The translations under genes and the position numbers were made by a program. Shown here piece by piece: positions 10,473 to 20,973 of a stretch of DNA of 64,000 nt. The notes beneath the pieces were generated by a model. It searched no databases. It saw only the letters and a list, made by a program, of their open reading frames with translations, and was not told where the DNA came from. Position 1 is the first letter of the stretch; every line of letters starts with the position of its first letter. Source of the DNA: Hyphomicrobiales bacterium (GTDB taxonomy: Bacteria; Pseudomonadota; Alphaproteobacteria; Rhizobiales; JAJFHB01); assembly GCA_021775755.1 (NCBI GenBank), contig JAJFHE010000033.1, positions 1-64,000 of the forward strand. The letters are read 5' to 3'.

Positions 10473-11192
10473 ATGAGTGCCCAGGCCCAGACAAATCCCA
10501 CCAAGTTCGAATTCGCCGACGCGTTCGATGCGCTTGTTGACGAAGAGTATGCAGCAGAGCGCGAGAAGGAAAAACTGTGGACAGACGAACAGGTTGATGC
10601 GGAACGCGCCATCGTGCGCCAGGCTGCGTTCGATGAGGGCCGCGCGGCAGCCCTGAACAGCACCGAAGAACAGATCGCATCCGCGCTCGCGGCCCTCGTC
10701 GCCCAGGCGGAAACGATGTTCGGCTCGCTCGACACCATCGAGCACCACCTTGAAGAGCAGGCCCGCGAACTCGCCCTCGCCGTTGGGAAAACACTGGCGT
10801 CGGAACTCCTCGTGCACATGCGCGAGCATGAAATTGAAGCGCTGGTTGGTGAGTGTCTGGGCCACTTGGCGCAGCAACCTCATGTGGTCATCCGGGTCAA
10901 CGAAGACCTTATTGACGGTTTTCGCGCGCGGTTCGAAGCGATTGCAGATCAGCGCGGGTTTTCCGGCAGGCTGATTGTTATGGGTGAGCCTGATCTGACT
11001 GCCGCTGAATGCCAGATCGAATGGGCGGACGGCGGCATCCGGCGCATCGACGCGGAACTGACCCGGAAACTCGACGCGATCGTAAAATCGCATCTTTCCG
11101 CCGCACCGGCCGGCACCCCCGCTGCGGAGCCCGCTGGCGCAGCCGCCGATCCCGACATTGATTTAAGTTTGACTGAAGAGGGTACGACATGA
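10473..11192 (+). CDS. fliH: FliH/FlbE-type flagellar export regulator
   Basis: FliH-like C-terminal half (ALAVGKTLASELL...ADGGIRRIDAELTRKLDAI) and position between fliG and fliN as in the Caulobacter fliF-fliG-flbE-fliN-flbD operon. Confidence 0.8.
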   Translation: MSAQAQTNPTKFEFADAFDALVDEEYAAEREKEKLWTDEQVDAERAIVRQAAFDEGRAAALNSTEEQIASALAALVAQAETMFGSLDTIEHHLEEQARELALAVGKTLASELLVHMREHEIEALVGECLGHLAQQPHVVIRVNEDLIDGFRARFEAIADQRGFSGRLIVMGEPDLTAAECQIEWADGGIRRIDAELTRKLDAIVKSHLSAAPAGTPAAEPAGAAADPDIDLSLTEEGTT

Positions 11193-11599
11193 GCGAGGGC
11201 GACGAACTCGACCTTCCCGAACTGGAAGCGAACGAGGAAAACGACGCCGGTTCCGTGCCGGCCGCGCCTCTGGACGAACACGCGCCGGAAGCCGGTGGCG
11301 AAGCGGCCGAAATGGGTGAGAACGGCGAACACGACGGCGAGGACGTCCGCTCGGCCGCCGAGCTTGAAGCTGTCTTCGATGTGCCGGTGAACATATCCGC
11401 CGTGCTTGGCCGCGCCCACATGGAAGTCAGCGATTTGCTGAAACTCGATTCGGGAACGGTGGTTGAACTGGACCGTAAGGTCGGCGAGGCGATCGACATC
11501 TACGTGAATAACCGCCTGGTCGCGCGCGGCGAAGTCGTCATCGTGGAGGAACGGCTGGGCGTGACCATGACGGAAATCATCAAGTCCGACCGTAGCTGA
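11189..11599 (+). CDS. fliN: Flagellar motor switch protein FliN
   Basis: [67 protein letters not shown]. Confidence 0.96.
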   Translation: MSEGDELDLPELEANEENDAGSVPAAPLDEHAPEAGGEAAEMGENGEHDGEDVRSAAELEAVFDVPVNISAVLGRAHMEVSDLLKLDSGTVVELDRKVGEAIDIYVNNRLVARGEVVIVEERLGVTMTEIIKSDRS

Positions 11600-11664
11600 C
11601 AGGTTGCCGCGTGAAGCCCGGGGCGCACGCTGAAACAAACTTTAAGAAAAGGGATGCTGGGACA

Positions 11665-13038
11665 ATGAGGTTGTTGATCGTAGGCACGCTGAACGGACAA
11701 TTGTCCACCGCCACCAAGATGGCGATGGAGCGCGGCGCCAAGGTCACGCACACGGACTCAATTGACCAGTCACTGAAAATCCTGCGCTCCGGCAGGGGCG
11801 CGGATTTGATCATGGTCGATGTCGGCCTTGATATCGGCGACCTGATTCGCCGCCTCGAGTTCGAACGCATTCACGTGCCCGTCGCTGCCTGCGGCGTCGA
11901 AAACGACGCCCAGGCCGCGGTCGCGGCGATCCACGCCGGCGCCAAGGAATATATCCCCCTGCCGCCCAACGCTGAAGTGATCGCCGCTGTTCTGGAAGCC
12001 GTTGCCGCTGAAACCCACGCAATGATCTATCGCGACGAAGCGATGGCCAATGTCATCAAGCTCGCAAATCAGGTCGCCGCGTCCGAGGCATCTATCCTGA
12101 TTACAGGTGAATCCGGCACCGGCAAGGAGGTGCTCGCCCGTCACGTTCACCGCAAGTCGGCACGCTCGTCCAAGGGTTTCATTTCCGTCAATTGCGCGGC
12201 AATCCCCGAAAGTCTTCTGGAATCGGAGTTGTTCGGCCACGAAAAAGGCGCCTTCACCGGCGCAGTTGCCCGGCGCGTCGGCAAGTTCGAAGAAGCCAAT
12301 GGCGGCACGCTGCTGCTCGACGAAATCAGTGAAATGGACGTCCGCCTCCAGGCAAAGCTGCTGCGCGCACTTCAGGAACGCGTCATCGACCGCGTCGGCG
12401 GAACGCGGCCTGTTCCCGTCGACATCCGCATCATTGCAACGTCCAACCGCGATCTTGCGGTCTCCGTTCGCGAGAGCACTTTCCGCGAAGATCTGCTCTA
12501 CCGCCTGAATGTCGTGAACCTGAAGGTACCTGCCCTGCGCTCACGGCCTGCGGATATTCTGGCGCTTGCCGACCATTTCGCTGCCAAATACTCAAAATCC
12601 AACGGCGTGACGAACCGTCCGCTTTCCGTTGAAGCGCGTGCACAGCTGACCACCAACATGTGGCCAGGCAACGTGCGCGAACTCGAAAACACGATCCATC
12701 GCGCCGTGCTGCTCAATACGGAAGTCGAAATCGGCCCCGAAGCACTGCTGACGCCGGACGGCAACCGGCTCGATGACATGATCGCGGTCGGACACCATGA
12801 CCCGGCAGCGCATGCCGCACAGGCCGCAGAATCCGTAACCCGCAATCTCGTCGGCCAGACCGTTGCCGAAGTCGAGCGCGATCTAATTCTTCAAACTCTC
12901 GACCATTGTCTTGGAAACCGCACGCACGCCGCCAACATTCTCGGCATTTCCATCCGCACTTTGCGCAACAAGCTTCGCCTCTACACTTCAGAGGGCATTA
13001 CGGTGCCCGAACCCGGCGAACAGCGTCAGGCCGTTTGA
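11665..13038 (+). CDS. flbD: Sigma-54-dependent flagellar transcriptional regulator FlbD
   Basis: AAA+ motifs [35 protein letters not shown], Fis-type HTH; receiver-like N-terminus; position after fliN. Confidence 0.92.
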   Translation: MRLLIVGTLNGQLSTATKMAMERGAKVTHTDSIDQSLKILRSGRGADLIMVDVGLDIGDLIRRLEFERIHVPVAACGVENDAQAAVAAIHAGAKEYIPLPPNAEVIAAVLEAVAAETHAMIYRDEAMANVIKLANQVAASEASILITGESGTGKEVLARHVHRKSARSSKGFISVNCAAIPESLLESELFGHEKGAFTGAVARRVGKFEEANGGTLLLDEISEMDVRLQAKLLRALQERVIDRVGGTRPVPVDIRIIATSNRDLAVSVRESTFREDLLYRLNVVNLKVPALRSRPADILALADHFAAKYSKSNGVTNRPLSVEARAQLTTNMWPGNVRELENTIHRAVLLNTEVEIGPEALLTPDGNRLDDMIAVGHHDPAAHAAQAAESVTRNLVGQTVAEVERDLILQTLDHCLGNRTHAANILGISIRTLRNKLRLYTSEGITVPEPGEQRQAV

Positions 13039-13080
13039 TGAACCGCTGCGACGCAGTTCAACACGGACCGAGTTGCGTAA

Positions 13081-15225
13081 ATGAGTGACGTCTCCACACC
13101 CGGCAGCGCTCCCCCGCCCTCCGGCGGCTCGACGCGCGGTAGTACGCCGGGACTGCCAAGCTTCGGCGACCTGAAGACACTGGTGTCGCGGCCGGACCTT
13201 GGTCTGGCCATCGGCGTGATGATCATCCTAGTGGTGCTCATCCTTCCCATGCCGGCGCCGTTGCTCGATCTCTTTCTCGCCGTGTCGATCACGTTTTCCA
13301 TCCTGATCCTCATGACGGCGCTGTTCATCCACAGGCCACTGGAATTTTCCTCGTTTCCGACGATCCTCCTGATCGCCACTATGATGAGGTTGTCGCTCAA
13401 CCTGGCATCCACACGCCTGATCCTCTCCCATGGCCACGAAGGCACGAATGCCGCCGGCCGCGTCATCGAGGCCTTCGGCAACTTCGTGATGCAGGGCAAC
13501 TTCGTCATCGGCATCATCGTTTTCGCAATCCTGGTGATCGTGAACTTTATCGTCATCACCAAGGGTTCAGGCCGCATCGCGGAAGTCGCCGCCCGGTTCA
13601 CTCTCGATGCCATGCCGGGCAAACAGATGGCCATCGACGCGGACCTCTCCGCCGGTCTCATTGACGAAAACACGGCGCGCAACCGCCGCCGCGACCTTGA
13701 AGACGAAGCATCATTCTTTGGCGCCATGGACGGCGCATCGAAGTTCGTGCGCGGCGACGCGATCGCCGGCCTCTTGATCACCTTCATCAACGTCATTGCC
13801 GGCATCATCATCGGCATGGGTCAGAAAGACCTGACAATGACGCAGGCGGCGGAGACCTACACGCTCCTGACCGTTGGCGATGGCCTGGTCTCTCAGATCC
13901 CCGCTCTCGTCGTCTCCACCGCGGCAGGCCTGCTGGTATCGAAAGCCGGTGTCGACGGTGCCGCCGACAAAGCGCTTTTCGGGCAACTGTCCGGCTACCC
14001 CAAAGCGCTTGGCATGTCGTCTTTCGTCATGATCGTGATGTCGGTGCTGCCTGGCGTTCCGATGATGCCTTTCCTGTTTCTTGCAGCTATTGCCGGTGGG
14101 CTTGCCTGGCGGGCCGACCGTACGCAGACACAACAGGCGCAAGCGGAAATTCAAGAAGAAATGGTTCAGGCAGCTGAGTCCGTCCCGCAGGAAGAGCCCA
14201 TATCGTCAGCGCTGCATCTTGACGAACTCCGCCTTGAACTCGGATACGGTCTGCTACCGCTCATCAACGATGCCGATGGCGAACAACTCACCGATCAGAT
14301 CAAGGCACTGCGCCGTCAACTTGCAAGCGACATGGGCTTCGTCATGCCCTCGGTGCGCATTCTCGATAACATGCAGCTCGACGCAAACAGCTACATGCTC
14401 AAGGTCAAGGAAGTCGATGCGGGCTCGGGCGAGGTTTATTTCGGCCTTTACATGGCCATGGACCCGAACGGCCAGCAGGTCGACCTGCCGGGCACGCACA
14501 CAACAGAGCCGACATTCGGACTGCCCGCAACATGGATCGAGGATTCGCTGCGCGACGAGGCCGCGTTCAAGGGCTACACGGTGGTCGACCCGGCCACGGT
14601 CATCTCGACCCATCTGACCGAAATCCTCAAAGCCAACATGTCCGAGCTTCTCTCCTATGCGGAGGTGCAGAAGCTGTTGGACGAACTGCCGCCCGAACAT
14701 CAAAAACTCATCGACGACATCGTACCGAGCCAGATCTCCGTGACCGGCATCCAGAGGATCTTGCAGTCGCTGCTGTCGGAACGCATATCGATCCGCGATC
14801 TGGCAACCATCCTGGAAGGCATTGCGGAGGCCACGAGCTTCACCCAGAATACAACACAGATTACCGAACATGTGCGCGCCCGGCTGAGCCGTCAGATCTG
14901 CGCCGGCAATACCGGTGCCGCCGGCTATCTCGCCATTCTCGCATTGTCCCCGCAGTGGGAGCAGAAATTCGCGGAGTCGCTCGTCGGCCAGGGCGAGGAG
15001 CGTCAACTCGCCATGCCGCCGAGCGAACTGCAGCAGCTTATTACCTCGGTGCGCGAACGATTCGATGAAGCCGCGTTGGCGGGCGAAATGCCGATCATGA
15101 TGACAAGCCCCATGGTGCGCCCCTACGTGCGCTCGGTCATCGAGCGTTTCCGTCCGCAAACGGTCGTCCTCTCGCAGGCCGAAATTCACCCACAGGCCAA
15201 GCTCAAAACAGTCGGGCAGATTTAG
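13081..15225 (+). CDS. flhA: Flagellar biosynthesis protein FlhA
   Basis: LILPMPAPLLDLFLAVSITFSILILM, FILKTRDAMPGKQMAIDADLSAGLID-like FTLDAMPGKQMAIDADLSAGLIDE; 714 aa. Confidence 0.97.
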   Translation: MSDVSTPGSAPPPSGGSTRGSTPGLPSFGDLKTLVSRPDLGLAIGVMIILVVLILPMPAPLLDLFLAVSITFSILILMTALFIHRPLEFSSFPTILLIATMMRLSLNLASTRLILSHGHEGTNAAGRVIEAFGNFVMQGNFVIGIIVFAILVIVNFIVITKGSGRIAEVAARFTLDAMPGKQMAIDADLSAGLIDENTARNRRRDLEDEASFFGAMDGASKFVRGDAIAGLLITFINVIAGIIIGMGQKDLTMTQAAETYTLLTVGDGLVSQIPALVVSTAAGLLVSKAGVDGAADKALFGQLSGYPKALGMSSFVMIVMSVLPGVPMMPFLFLAAIAGGLAWRADRTQTQQAQAEIQEEMVQAAESVPQEEPISSALHLDELRLELGYGLLPLINDADGEQLTDQIKALRRQLASDMGFVMPSVRILDNMQLDANSYMLKVKEVDAGSGEVYFGLYMAMDPNGQQVDLPGTHTTEPTFGLPATWIEDSLRDEAAFKGYTVVDPATVISTHLTEILKANMSELLSYAEVQKLLDELPPEHQKLIDDIVPSQISVTGIQRILQSLLSERISIRDLATILEGIAEATSFTQNTTQITEHVRARLSRQICAGNTGAAGYLAILALSPQWEQKFAESLVGQGEERQLAMPPSELQQLITSVRERFDEAALAGEMPIMMTSPMVRPYVRSVIERFRPQTVVLSQAEIHPQAKLKTVGQI

Positions 15226-15848
15226 TGCCGTTCGGAAAGTTGGACATGGGTGATTGGGTGCCGGACCACAGGCTCGAAACCGCCGACGAAATGCACGTCA
15301 TGATCGAGCATATTCTGACGGAGCGTCGCCACGACGCAGCGCAAAGCCAGTACGATGTCGGAGTGTGCATTCGCTCCGTCGCCGCGGCCCGCGAAGCTAT
15401 CGAAGAAATACCGGTTGAGGGTTCAGCCATCGCCTATGGAGAGACCGTGAATGCGGCGATGGACGTCGTTTGCGAGAAGTTCTACGACAGCGATGGCGAG
15501 TACACTTCAAAGGGGATGGTCGGCGACGTTGGCAGCGATATCTATCATCTCCTGCAAACGCAGAAGTCACCGGACCGCATCGACATTGACCGCAACGAGG
15601 CACGCAGTTGTCTGAAGACTGAACTGGCCGAGCTGGCCAGCGTGATGCCGCGTCCACTTGGGGGTGTCGCCGAGGCCACTGTGAAAGCCGAAACGAAAGG
15701 CGAAAGCGGGTTCAGCTACTTTGTCAAAATGACCTATGAGCAACTGTCTGATGAGCGTTTCGCGATCATCGGCAAAATCTACTGCAGCGAGGACTGCATC
15801 TGCCCGGTGCTCGAAGCCCGGCTTGAATGCGATAACTATCTGAGCTGA
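15225..15848 (+). CDS. Hypothetical protein, translationally coupled to flhA
   Basis: 207 aa ORF; GTG start shares one base with the flhA stop codon (TAGTG); no family recognised. Confidence 0.65.
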   Translation: MPFGKLDMGDWVPDHRLETADEMHVMIEHILTERRHDAAQSQYDVGVCIRSVAAAREAIEEIPVEGSAIAYGETVNAAMDVVCEKFYDSDGEYTSKGMVGDVGSDIYHLLQTQKSPDRIDIDRNEARSCLKTELAELASVMPRPLGGVAEATVKAETKGESGFSYFVKMTYEQLSDERFAIIGKIYCSEDCICPVLEARLECDNYLS

Positions 15849-15863
15849 TTCGGAAAGTTGAGA

Positions 15864-15895
15864 TGTTCCGGGCCGGAACGCTCCGGCCCGGAACA
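15864..15895. terminator. Strong hairpin terminator between convergent genes
   Basis: Perfect 14-bp inverted repeat TGTTCCGGGCCGGA-ACGC-TCCGGCCCGGAACA between convergent CDS ends. Confidence 0.75.
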
Positions 15896-15910
15896 GGTTG
15901 TTGCGAGACG

Positions 15911-17512
15911 TTAGCGGTTCAGGTACCGCAGCGCCATCTTGTCCTCCACATCCGGTGCGGGGAAGTCTTCGTGCAGCGTCTTGAACATGCCGTAGCCCAT
16001 CAAGAGCAGCATCACCGCGATTGGCAATCCGGCCACGATGGAGGCTGTCTGAAGTGCGCCCAAGCCACCGGCCAGAAGCAGCACACCGGCAACGACACCC
16101 GAGGTCACGCCCCAGAACACCCGGAACTTGATCGGCGGATGCTCGTCGCCCATCGACAGCATGGTGCACATGACGAGTGTGCCTGAGTCCGAGGAGGTCA
16201 CGAACCACGAGATCAGCAAAACAGTGGTCAGGACAGTAATCGGATAGACCAGCCAGCTATAGCCGAAGCCTGTGATCGTCTGGAACACGCCGGTTGCATA
16301 GTCCGCATTCACGGCATCGACGACGCCTGCGTTGTTGAACAGGTCGACACCAACGGCTGCGCCGCCGAAAACACCCATCCACAAAACGACGACGGATGTC
16401 GGAACGAGCAGCACGCAGAAGCAGAACTGCCGGATCGTCCGGCCCTTCGAGACACGCGCGATGAACAGGCCGACGAACGGGCACCAGGCAATCCACCAGC
16501 CCCAGTAGAAGATCGTCCACCAGCTCTGCCACTGGCGTTCCGGCTCGCCGTCAATCCAGAAGCCCATCGGGATGACGTTCCACAGATATTCGCCCGCGCC
16601 GGAAATCACCATTCCCAGAATAAACGCGGTCGGCCCGAGCACCAGGAACAGCGCCAGCAACACCACGCTCGCCCATACATTGCACTCACTAAGAATGCGG
16701 ACACCTTTGCCCACGCCTGACGCGGCGGACGCCGTGCCCATCGCAGTAATGATGCCGATCAGGATCATCTGATTTACGGTCGTATTCGACAGCCAGCCGA
16801 GTTTTTCCAATCCAGCTGCTATTGGTCCGACCCCGAGACCTAGCGACGTCGCCAGGCCGAAGATCGTTCCGAACACGCCGACGAGGTCAACCAGATGCCC
16901 CCAGGGACCATAGATCCGTTCTTTCAGAATCGGATACATCGCCGCTCTCAACGACAACGGCAGGCCCTTGCGATATGAGAAATAGGCAAGGCTCAGGCCC
17001 ACAAGCACATAGAGCGCCCAGCCATGCAGTCCCCAATGGAAATTGGTAATGCGAATAGCAACCGCTGCCGCTTCCACGCCACCGGGTTCGATGCCTTCGC
17101 GGGTCAGGAACGGGTTGTCCTGAATGTGGTACATGGGTTCGGCAACGCCCCAGTATATGAGGCCGGACCCCAGGCCCGCACTGAAAAGCATGCAGATCCA
17201 GGAAAACGTCGAAAAGTCAGGTTCGTCGTCATCCTTGCCAAGTTTCACATCGCCGAACCGGCTGACAAGAAGCCAGAACACGAAAAACAGCGCCAGCGTC
17301 ACCACCAGCACATAGAACCAGTCGAGCGTGTTGATGATGAAGTTCTTGCCGATAGCAAACACCGACGCCGAATACTCCACATCAATGATCGTGAAGAGCA
17401 CAAAGCCTATAATCATGACCATCGACGCGATGGCCATCAGGGCATTCATGCCCGCGAATATTCCCGTTTTTGCGACCAGATCTTCCGGCGGCACATGAGT
17501 TTCATCACTCAT
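15911..17512 (-). CDS. BCCT family (betaine/carnitine/choline) transporter
   Basis: FSWICMLFSAGLGSGLIYWGVAEPMYHIQ, ITNFHWGLHGWALYVLVGLSLAYFSYRKGLP, TIFYWGWWIAWCPFVGLFIARVSKGRTIR. Confidence 0.95.
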   Translation of the reverse strand: MSDETHVPPEDLVAKTGIFAGMNALMAIASMVMIIGFVLFTIIDVEYSASVFAIGKNFIINTLDWFYVLVVTLALFFVFWLLVSRFGDVKLGKDDDEPDFSTFSWICMLFSAGLGSGLIYWGVAEPMYHIQDNPFLTREGIEPGGVEAAAVAIRITNFHWGLHGWALYVLVGLSLAYFSYRKGLPLSLRAAMYPILKERIYGPWGHLVDLVGVFGTIFGLATSLGLGVGPIAAGLEKLGWLSNTTVNQMILIGIITAMGTASAASGVGKGVRILSECNVWASVVLLALFLVLGPTAFILGMVISGAGEYLWNVIPMGFWIDGEPERQWQSWWTIFYWGWWIAWCPFVGLFIARVSKGRTIRQFCFCVLLVPTSVVVLWMGVFGGAAVGVDLFNNAGVVDAVNADYATGVFQTITGFGYSWLVYPITVLTTVLLISWFVTSSDSGTLVMCTMLSMGDEHPPIKFRVFWGVTSGVVAGVLLLAGGLGALQTASIVAGLPIAVMLLLMGYGMFKTLHEDFPAPDVEDKMALRYLNR

Positions 17513-17543
17513 CGAATTTCCCTCCTAAATGTCGTAGCTATGC

Positions 17544-18716
17544 TCACCGGACCGTGCCGGACGCGCCCTGCTGGGCAGCCTCGGCAATCCAGGCGTCAAA
17601 GGCTTCCTTCAGGGTTGCCTGATTTTCCGACCACCATTGCGCGTCGGACAGGATCGAAACCTTGTCGTCATAGGCCGGGCCGTTCGGAAGTTGAGCCAGA
17701 ACGTCTTCGGACAGCAGCGCCAGCGACGAGCGCCGCGTCGGCCCGTTTGGAAGAAGCCCTACCATCTTGGCCAAAGACTCAGAACTCGATGCAAAGCGAA
17801 TGAAATCGATCGCTTCCGCCCGGTAGCGGCTGCCTTTCGGGATACCGAAGAGGTCAAGCTCGATGACCCGGCCATCCCATACGACAGCGAAGTTTGCGCC
17901 TTCCTTTACCGAGTTTGTGGCACCGGTTGTCGCCCACACCGACGACATAACCACCTCGCCTGCGTTCAGAAGACGAACCGGCTGCAGTCCGTTTTCCCAG
18001 AGCACGAGGCCGGGCTTGATCGCATCCATTTTGGCAAGTGCGCGGGCCGCGCCTTCCGGTGTCTGCAGAATGCTGTAGACATCACCCTGAGTCACGCCAT
18101 CCGCGATCAGCGCCCATTCCATGACCACCGTCGGATCGTTGCGGATCGCACGCGGACCTGGAAAATTTCGCGTATCGAAGAAGTCGGAGACCGAAGTCGG
18201 AGGATTGTCGCCAAAAGCATCGGCGTTGTACCCGAAAATCGTCGCCCAGACGATGACGCCGACGCCACAGGAATTGATCGCGCCTTCCACGAAGTCATCC
18301 CGGAAACCGGTTCCGTCCGAACCATCCGGCAATTCGATATCGTCAAGGTTTTCAAGCAGTCCTTCATTGCACGCGCGCAGCGAATCAGCCTGCGTCAGGT
18401 CGACAACATCCCAGATCACATTTGCCGATTCCACTTGATCGCGGATCTCGCTGATCCCGCCCGCATAGTGCTCAACATTCACCCGAACCCCGTTCGCCTC
18501 TTCATAAGGGCGTACAAACCCGAGCATCTGGCTGCGCATATAGGGGCCGGTCCAGGAGGTGAAGGTTATCTCGACCTTCGGCTCCATAGGCGGAATTTGG
18601 GTTTCCAAACCGGCGGTATTGTCCTGTGCGTACACCCCCGTACAGAAGATGACGCCTCCAACCAACGCCAGGGCAGCAACTCTGCTGCGATGGTATTTCA
18701 AAGGATTTCCAAACAT
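17544..18716 (-). CDS. Extracellular solute-binding protein, PotD-like family
   Basis: Signal peptide, EITFTSWTGPYMRSQMLGFVRPYEEANGVRVNVEHYAGG, VVDLTQADSLRACNEGLLE; start at MFGNPLKYHRSR. Confidence 0.85.
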   Translation of the reverse strand: MFGNPLKYHRSRVAALALVGGVIFCTGVYAQDNTAGLETQIPPMEPKVEITFTSWTGPYMRSQMLGFVRPYEEANGVRVNVEHYAGGISEIRDQVESANVIWDVVDLTQADSLRACNEGLLENLDDIELPDGSDGTGFRDDFVEGAINSCGVGVIVWATIFGYNADAFGDNPPTSVSDFFDTRNFPGPRAIRNDPTVVMEWALIADGVTQGDVYSILQTPEGAARALAKMDAIKPGLVLWENGLQPVRLLNAGEVVMSSVWATTGATNSVKEGANFAVVWDGRVIELDLFGIPKGSRYRAEAIDFIRFASSSESLAKMVGLLPNGPTRRSSLALLSEDVLAQLPNGPAYDDKVSILSDAQWWSENQATLKEAFDAWIAEAAQQGASGTVR

Positions 18717-19193
18717 CTTGTGTTCCCTCCTCCTTGCTCTGGAATACGAAACTGCAAACCAATGCCAACACTCCACGTCCGCCTGTCAGGCCTCGCCATG
18801 CGCACGACATCGTGGCCAGCTCTCAAGTTTTCTGAAATTCTGTGCGGCTTCACAGGGGCGAAAGTCTGCCCTCGTTTCTCTGACACGGTCCGCGGTGATC
18901 CGCATGCGGCCGGATTCTTTTGTTTGCCGGCCTCAAGGATAGACGCGCTTTTCAATCAGAGACACCTCCAATTGCGTCATTGGTTCGGTCAATAACGTCA
19001 TCGCAAACCGCGCAGTAGGCTCTGCGGCACCACCCATCGCTGCATGCACCCGCCAGCTTCCAAGCCCAAATTCACCTATGAGCCGCCCGCAATGCCGCCG
19101 CCCGCCTGAGCGGACATGCACCCGCCTTTTGATTTGCCGCCGGATGCGCTATAGCCCTCACCAGCCCCAAACATCGGCCGGAGTGAGCGAAAC

Positions 19194-20909
19194 GTGAACC
19201 GTCAGTTACGCAGGCGTGAGGAGCGCAGCAAACGCAAAGGTGGCCAGTCGGAGATTGGCGAAACGCTGAAGTCCGTTGAACTGCTGATCAAAACCGGCCG
19301 GCTGGTCAAAGCACGCCGCGATTGCGAAGAAGCGCTGGCCGCATTTCCCGACAGCTGCGAGCTGCACCAGGCGCTGGGTGTTGTGCACCAGACCCGCAAC
19401 GACTTGCCCGATGCGATTGCAAGCTACACCGCTGCCACGAAGGCCGATCCGAAACATCTTCCCGCCTGGGTCAATCTCGGCGTCTGCGCCCGCGCGGCCA
19501 AAGACACCGCAACGGCGATGCAGGCCTTCGACCGTGCACTTGAGATCGATCCCAACTCTCTGCATGCCCATTACAATCGCGCGCTTTTGCTCTGTGACCT
19601 CAAACAGATGGACGAGGCGGTGAGCGCATTGAAGAAATCGGTAGAGCTCAAGCCCGACTTCGCCGATGCGCATTATCAGCTCGGCTTCCTGCATGAGCTG
19701 GCGGAACGCTATGACGACGCAATCTCGTCATATGAAACCGCGGCGCGTCACAATCCGACAAGCTCGGCCATTGAGTTGGCGCTCGGCAACTGTCTACAGG
19801 TCATCGGACGCTTTGAGCCCGCCGCCACGCATCTGCGCAAGGCGATCAGCCTCAAGCCGGGTGCCGGGCGCGCCCATTATATGCTGGCCTATTCCGATCA
19901 GGCCGACGCATCGCAAGAGGCGCGTGACCGGATCGACCGCATTGCCGGCGGCGCAAACCTCGCACTGGAAGACAGAACCTATGCCCAATTCGCCGCCGCC
20001 CGGCTGCATGAACGCGCCGGCGACACGGAAAAGGCATTCGCGCATTACAAGGCGGGCAACGATCTGCGCGGCGCCGGCACACGGTTTGACTCAAGCGCCA
20101 TGAAGGCGTTGCCCGACGCGATCGCCGAAATCTTCGACATGAACTTCTTTGCCCGCCACTGCGCCTGCGGAGACGAGACCGAACAACCGGTATTCGTCGT
20201 CGGCATGCCGCGCTCGGGCACCACGCTTGTCGAACAGATCGTTGCAAGCCATCCGCGCGCAGCAGGTGTCGGCGAGCTTGCCAACATGCAGGCGATCGGT
20301 GCGGTGCCAGGCGATACCGGCCCCGATCAGCCGCCCTATCCGGCGAACCTTGCCGCGGTCACCGACGACTTCATAACGGGCCTTGCGGGGAAGTATCTCC
20401 AAAGCTATCCCGAGCGCGCCCGGCCCTTCGACCGGGTCATCGATAAAACACCGGGCAACGCCCTGCTGATCGGGCTGCTGGCGGTCATGTTTCCCAATGC
20501 CCGGTTCATCCACTGCCGGCGCGATCCGCTCGACAGCTGCTGGTCCGTCTACTGCCACAACTTCATCACCCATCTGCCTTATGCGTGCGACCTTGCAGAG
20601 ATCGGTCTTTACTACGACGGATACGCACAAATCATGCAGCACTGGCAGCGCGTCCTGCCCGGGCGCATCCTCGATGTGGAATACGGAGAACTCGTTGCCA
20701 CCCCGGATACGGGGATCCGCGCGATTATCGATTACTGCAGCCTTGAGTGGGACGAGCAGTGCCTTGCGTTCCACGAAACGGAGCGCGGCGTTCATTCATC
20801 AAGCCTTTGGCAGGTCCGCAAACCGGTCTTCACCACGTCCGTCGGCCGCTGGAAAACCTACGAGACGCATCTCGGTCCGCTGAAGGAAACATTGTCGGAC
20901 TGGGTCTAA
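19194..20909 (+). CDS. Tetratricopeptide-repeat sulfotransferase family protein
   Basis: N-terminal TPR repeats; VFVVGMPRSGTTLVEQIVASHP (PAPS-binding 5'-PSB loop), FIHCRRDPLDSCWSVY (3'-PB-like). Confidence 0.9.
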   Translation: MNRQLRRREERSKRKGGQSEIGETLKSVELLIKTGRLVKARRDCEEALAAFPDSCELHQALGVVHQTRNDLPDAIASYTAATKADPKHLPAWVNLGVCARAAKDTATAMQAFDRALEIDPNSLHAHYNRALLLCDLKQMDEAVSALKKSVELKPDFADAHYQLGFLHELAERYDDAISSYETAARHNPTSSAIELALGNCLQVIGRFEPAATHLRKAISLKPGAGRAHYMLAYSDQADASQEARDRIDRIAGGANLALEDRTYAQFAAARLHERAGDTEKAFAHYKAGNDLRGAGTRFDSSAMKALPDAIAEIFDMNFFARHCACGDETEQPVFVVGMPRSGTTLVEQIVASHPRAAGVGELANMQAIGAVPGDTGPDQPPYPANLAAVTDDFITGLAGKYLQSYPERARPFDRVIDKTPGNALLIGLLAVMFPNARFIHCRRDPLDSCWSVYCHNFITHLPYACDLAEIGLYYDGYAQIMQHWQRVLPGRILDVEYGELVATPDTGIRAIIDYCSLEWDEQCLAFHETERGVHSSSLWQVRKPVFTTSVGRWKTYETHLGPLKETLSDWV

Positions 20910-20917
20910 AAAAGGAA

Positions 20918-20940
20918 AACGCCCCGCAAGGCGGAGCGTT
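20918..20940. terminator. Hairpin between convergent sulfotransferase and fliJ
   Basis: AACGCCCCGC-AAG-GCGGAGCGTT, one mismatch in a 10-bp stem. Confidence 0.5.
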
Positions 20941-20973
20941 CCTCAATTTGCTGCAGACCGGCCGGGCCGGTGA

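Noticed and set aside
9951-11093. 380-aa minus-strand ORF opposite fliG/fliH
   Set aside because: Antisense to two conserved flagellar genes.
17637-18995. 452-aa plus-strand ORF opposite the solute-binding protein
   Set aside because: Shadow ORF of a well-supported minus-strand gene; low-complexity, Arg/His-rich translation.
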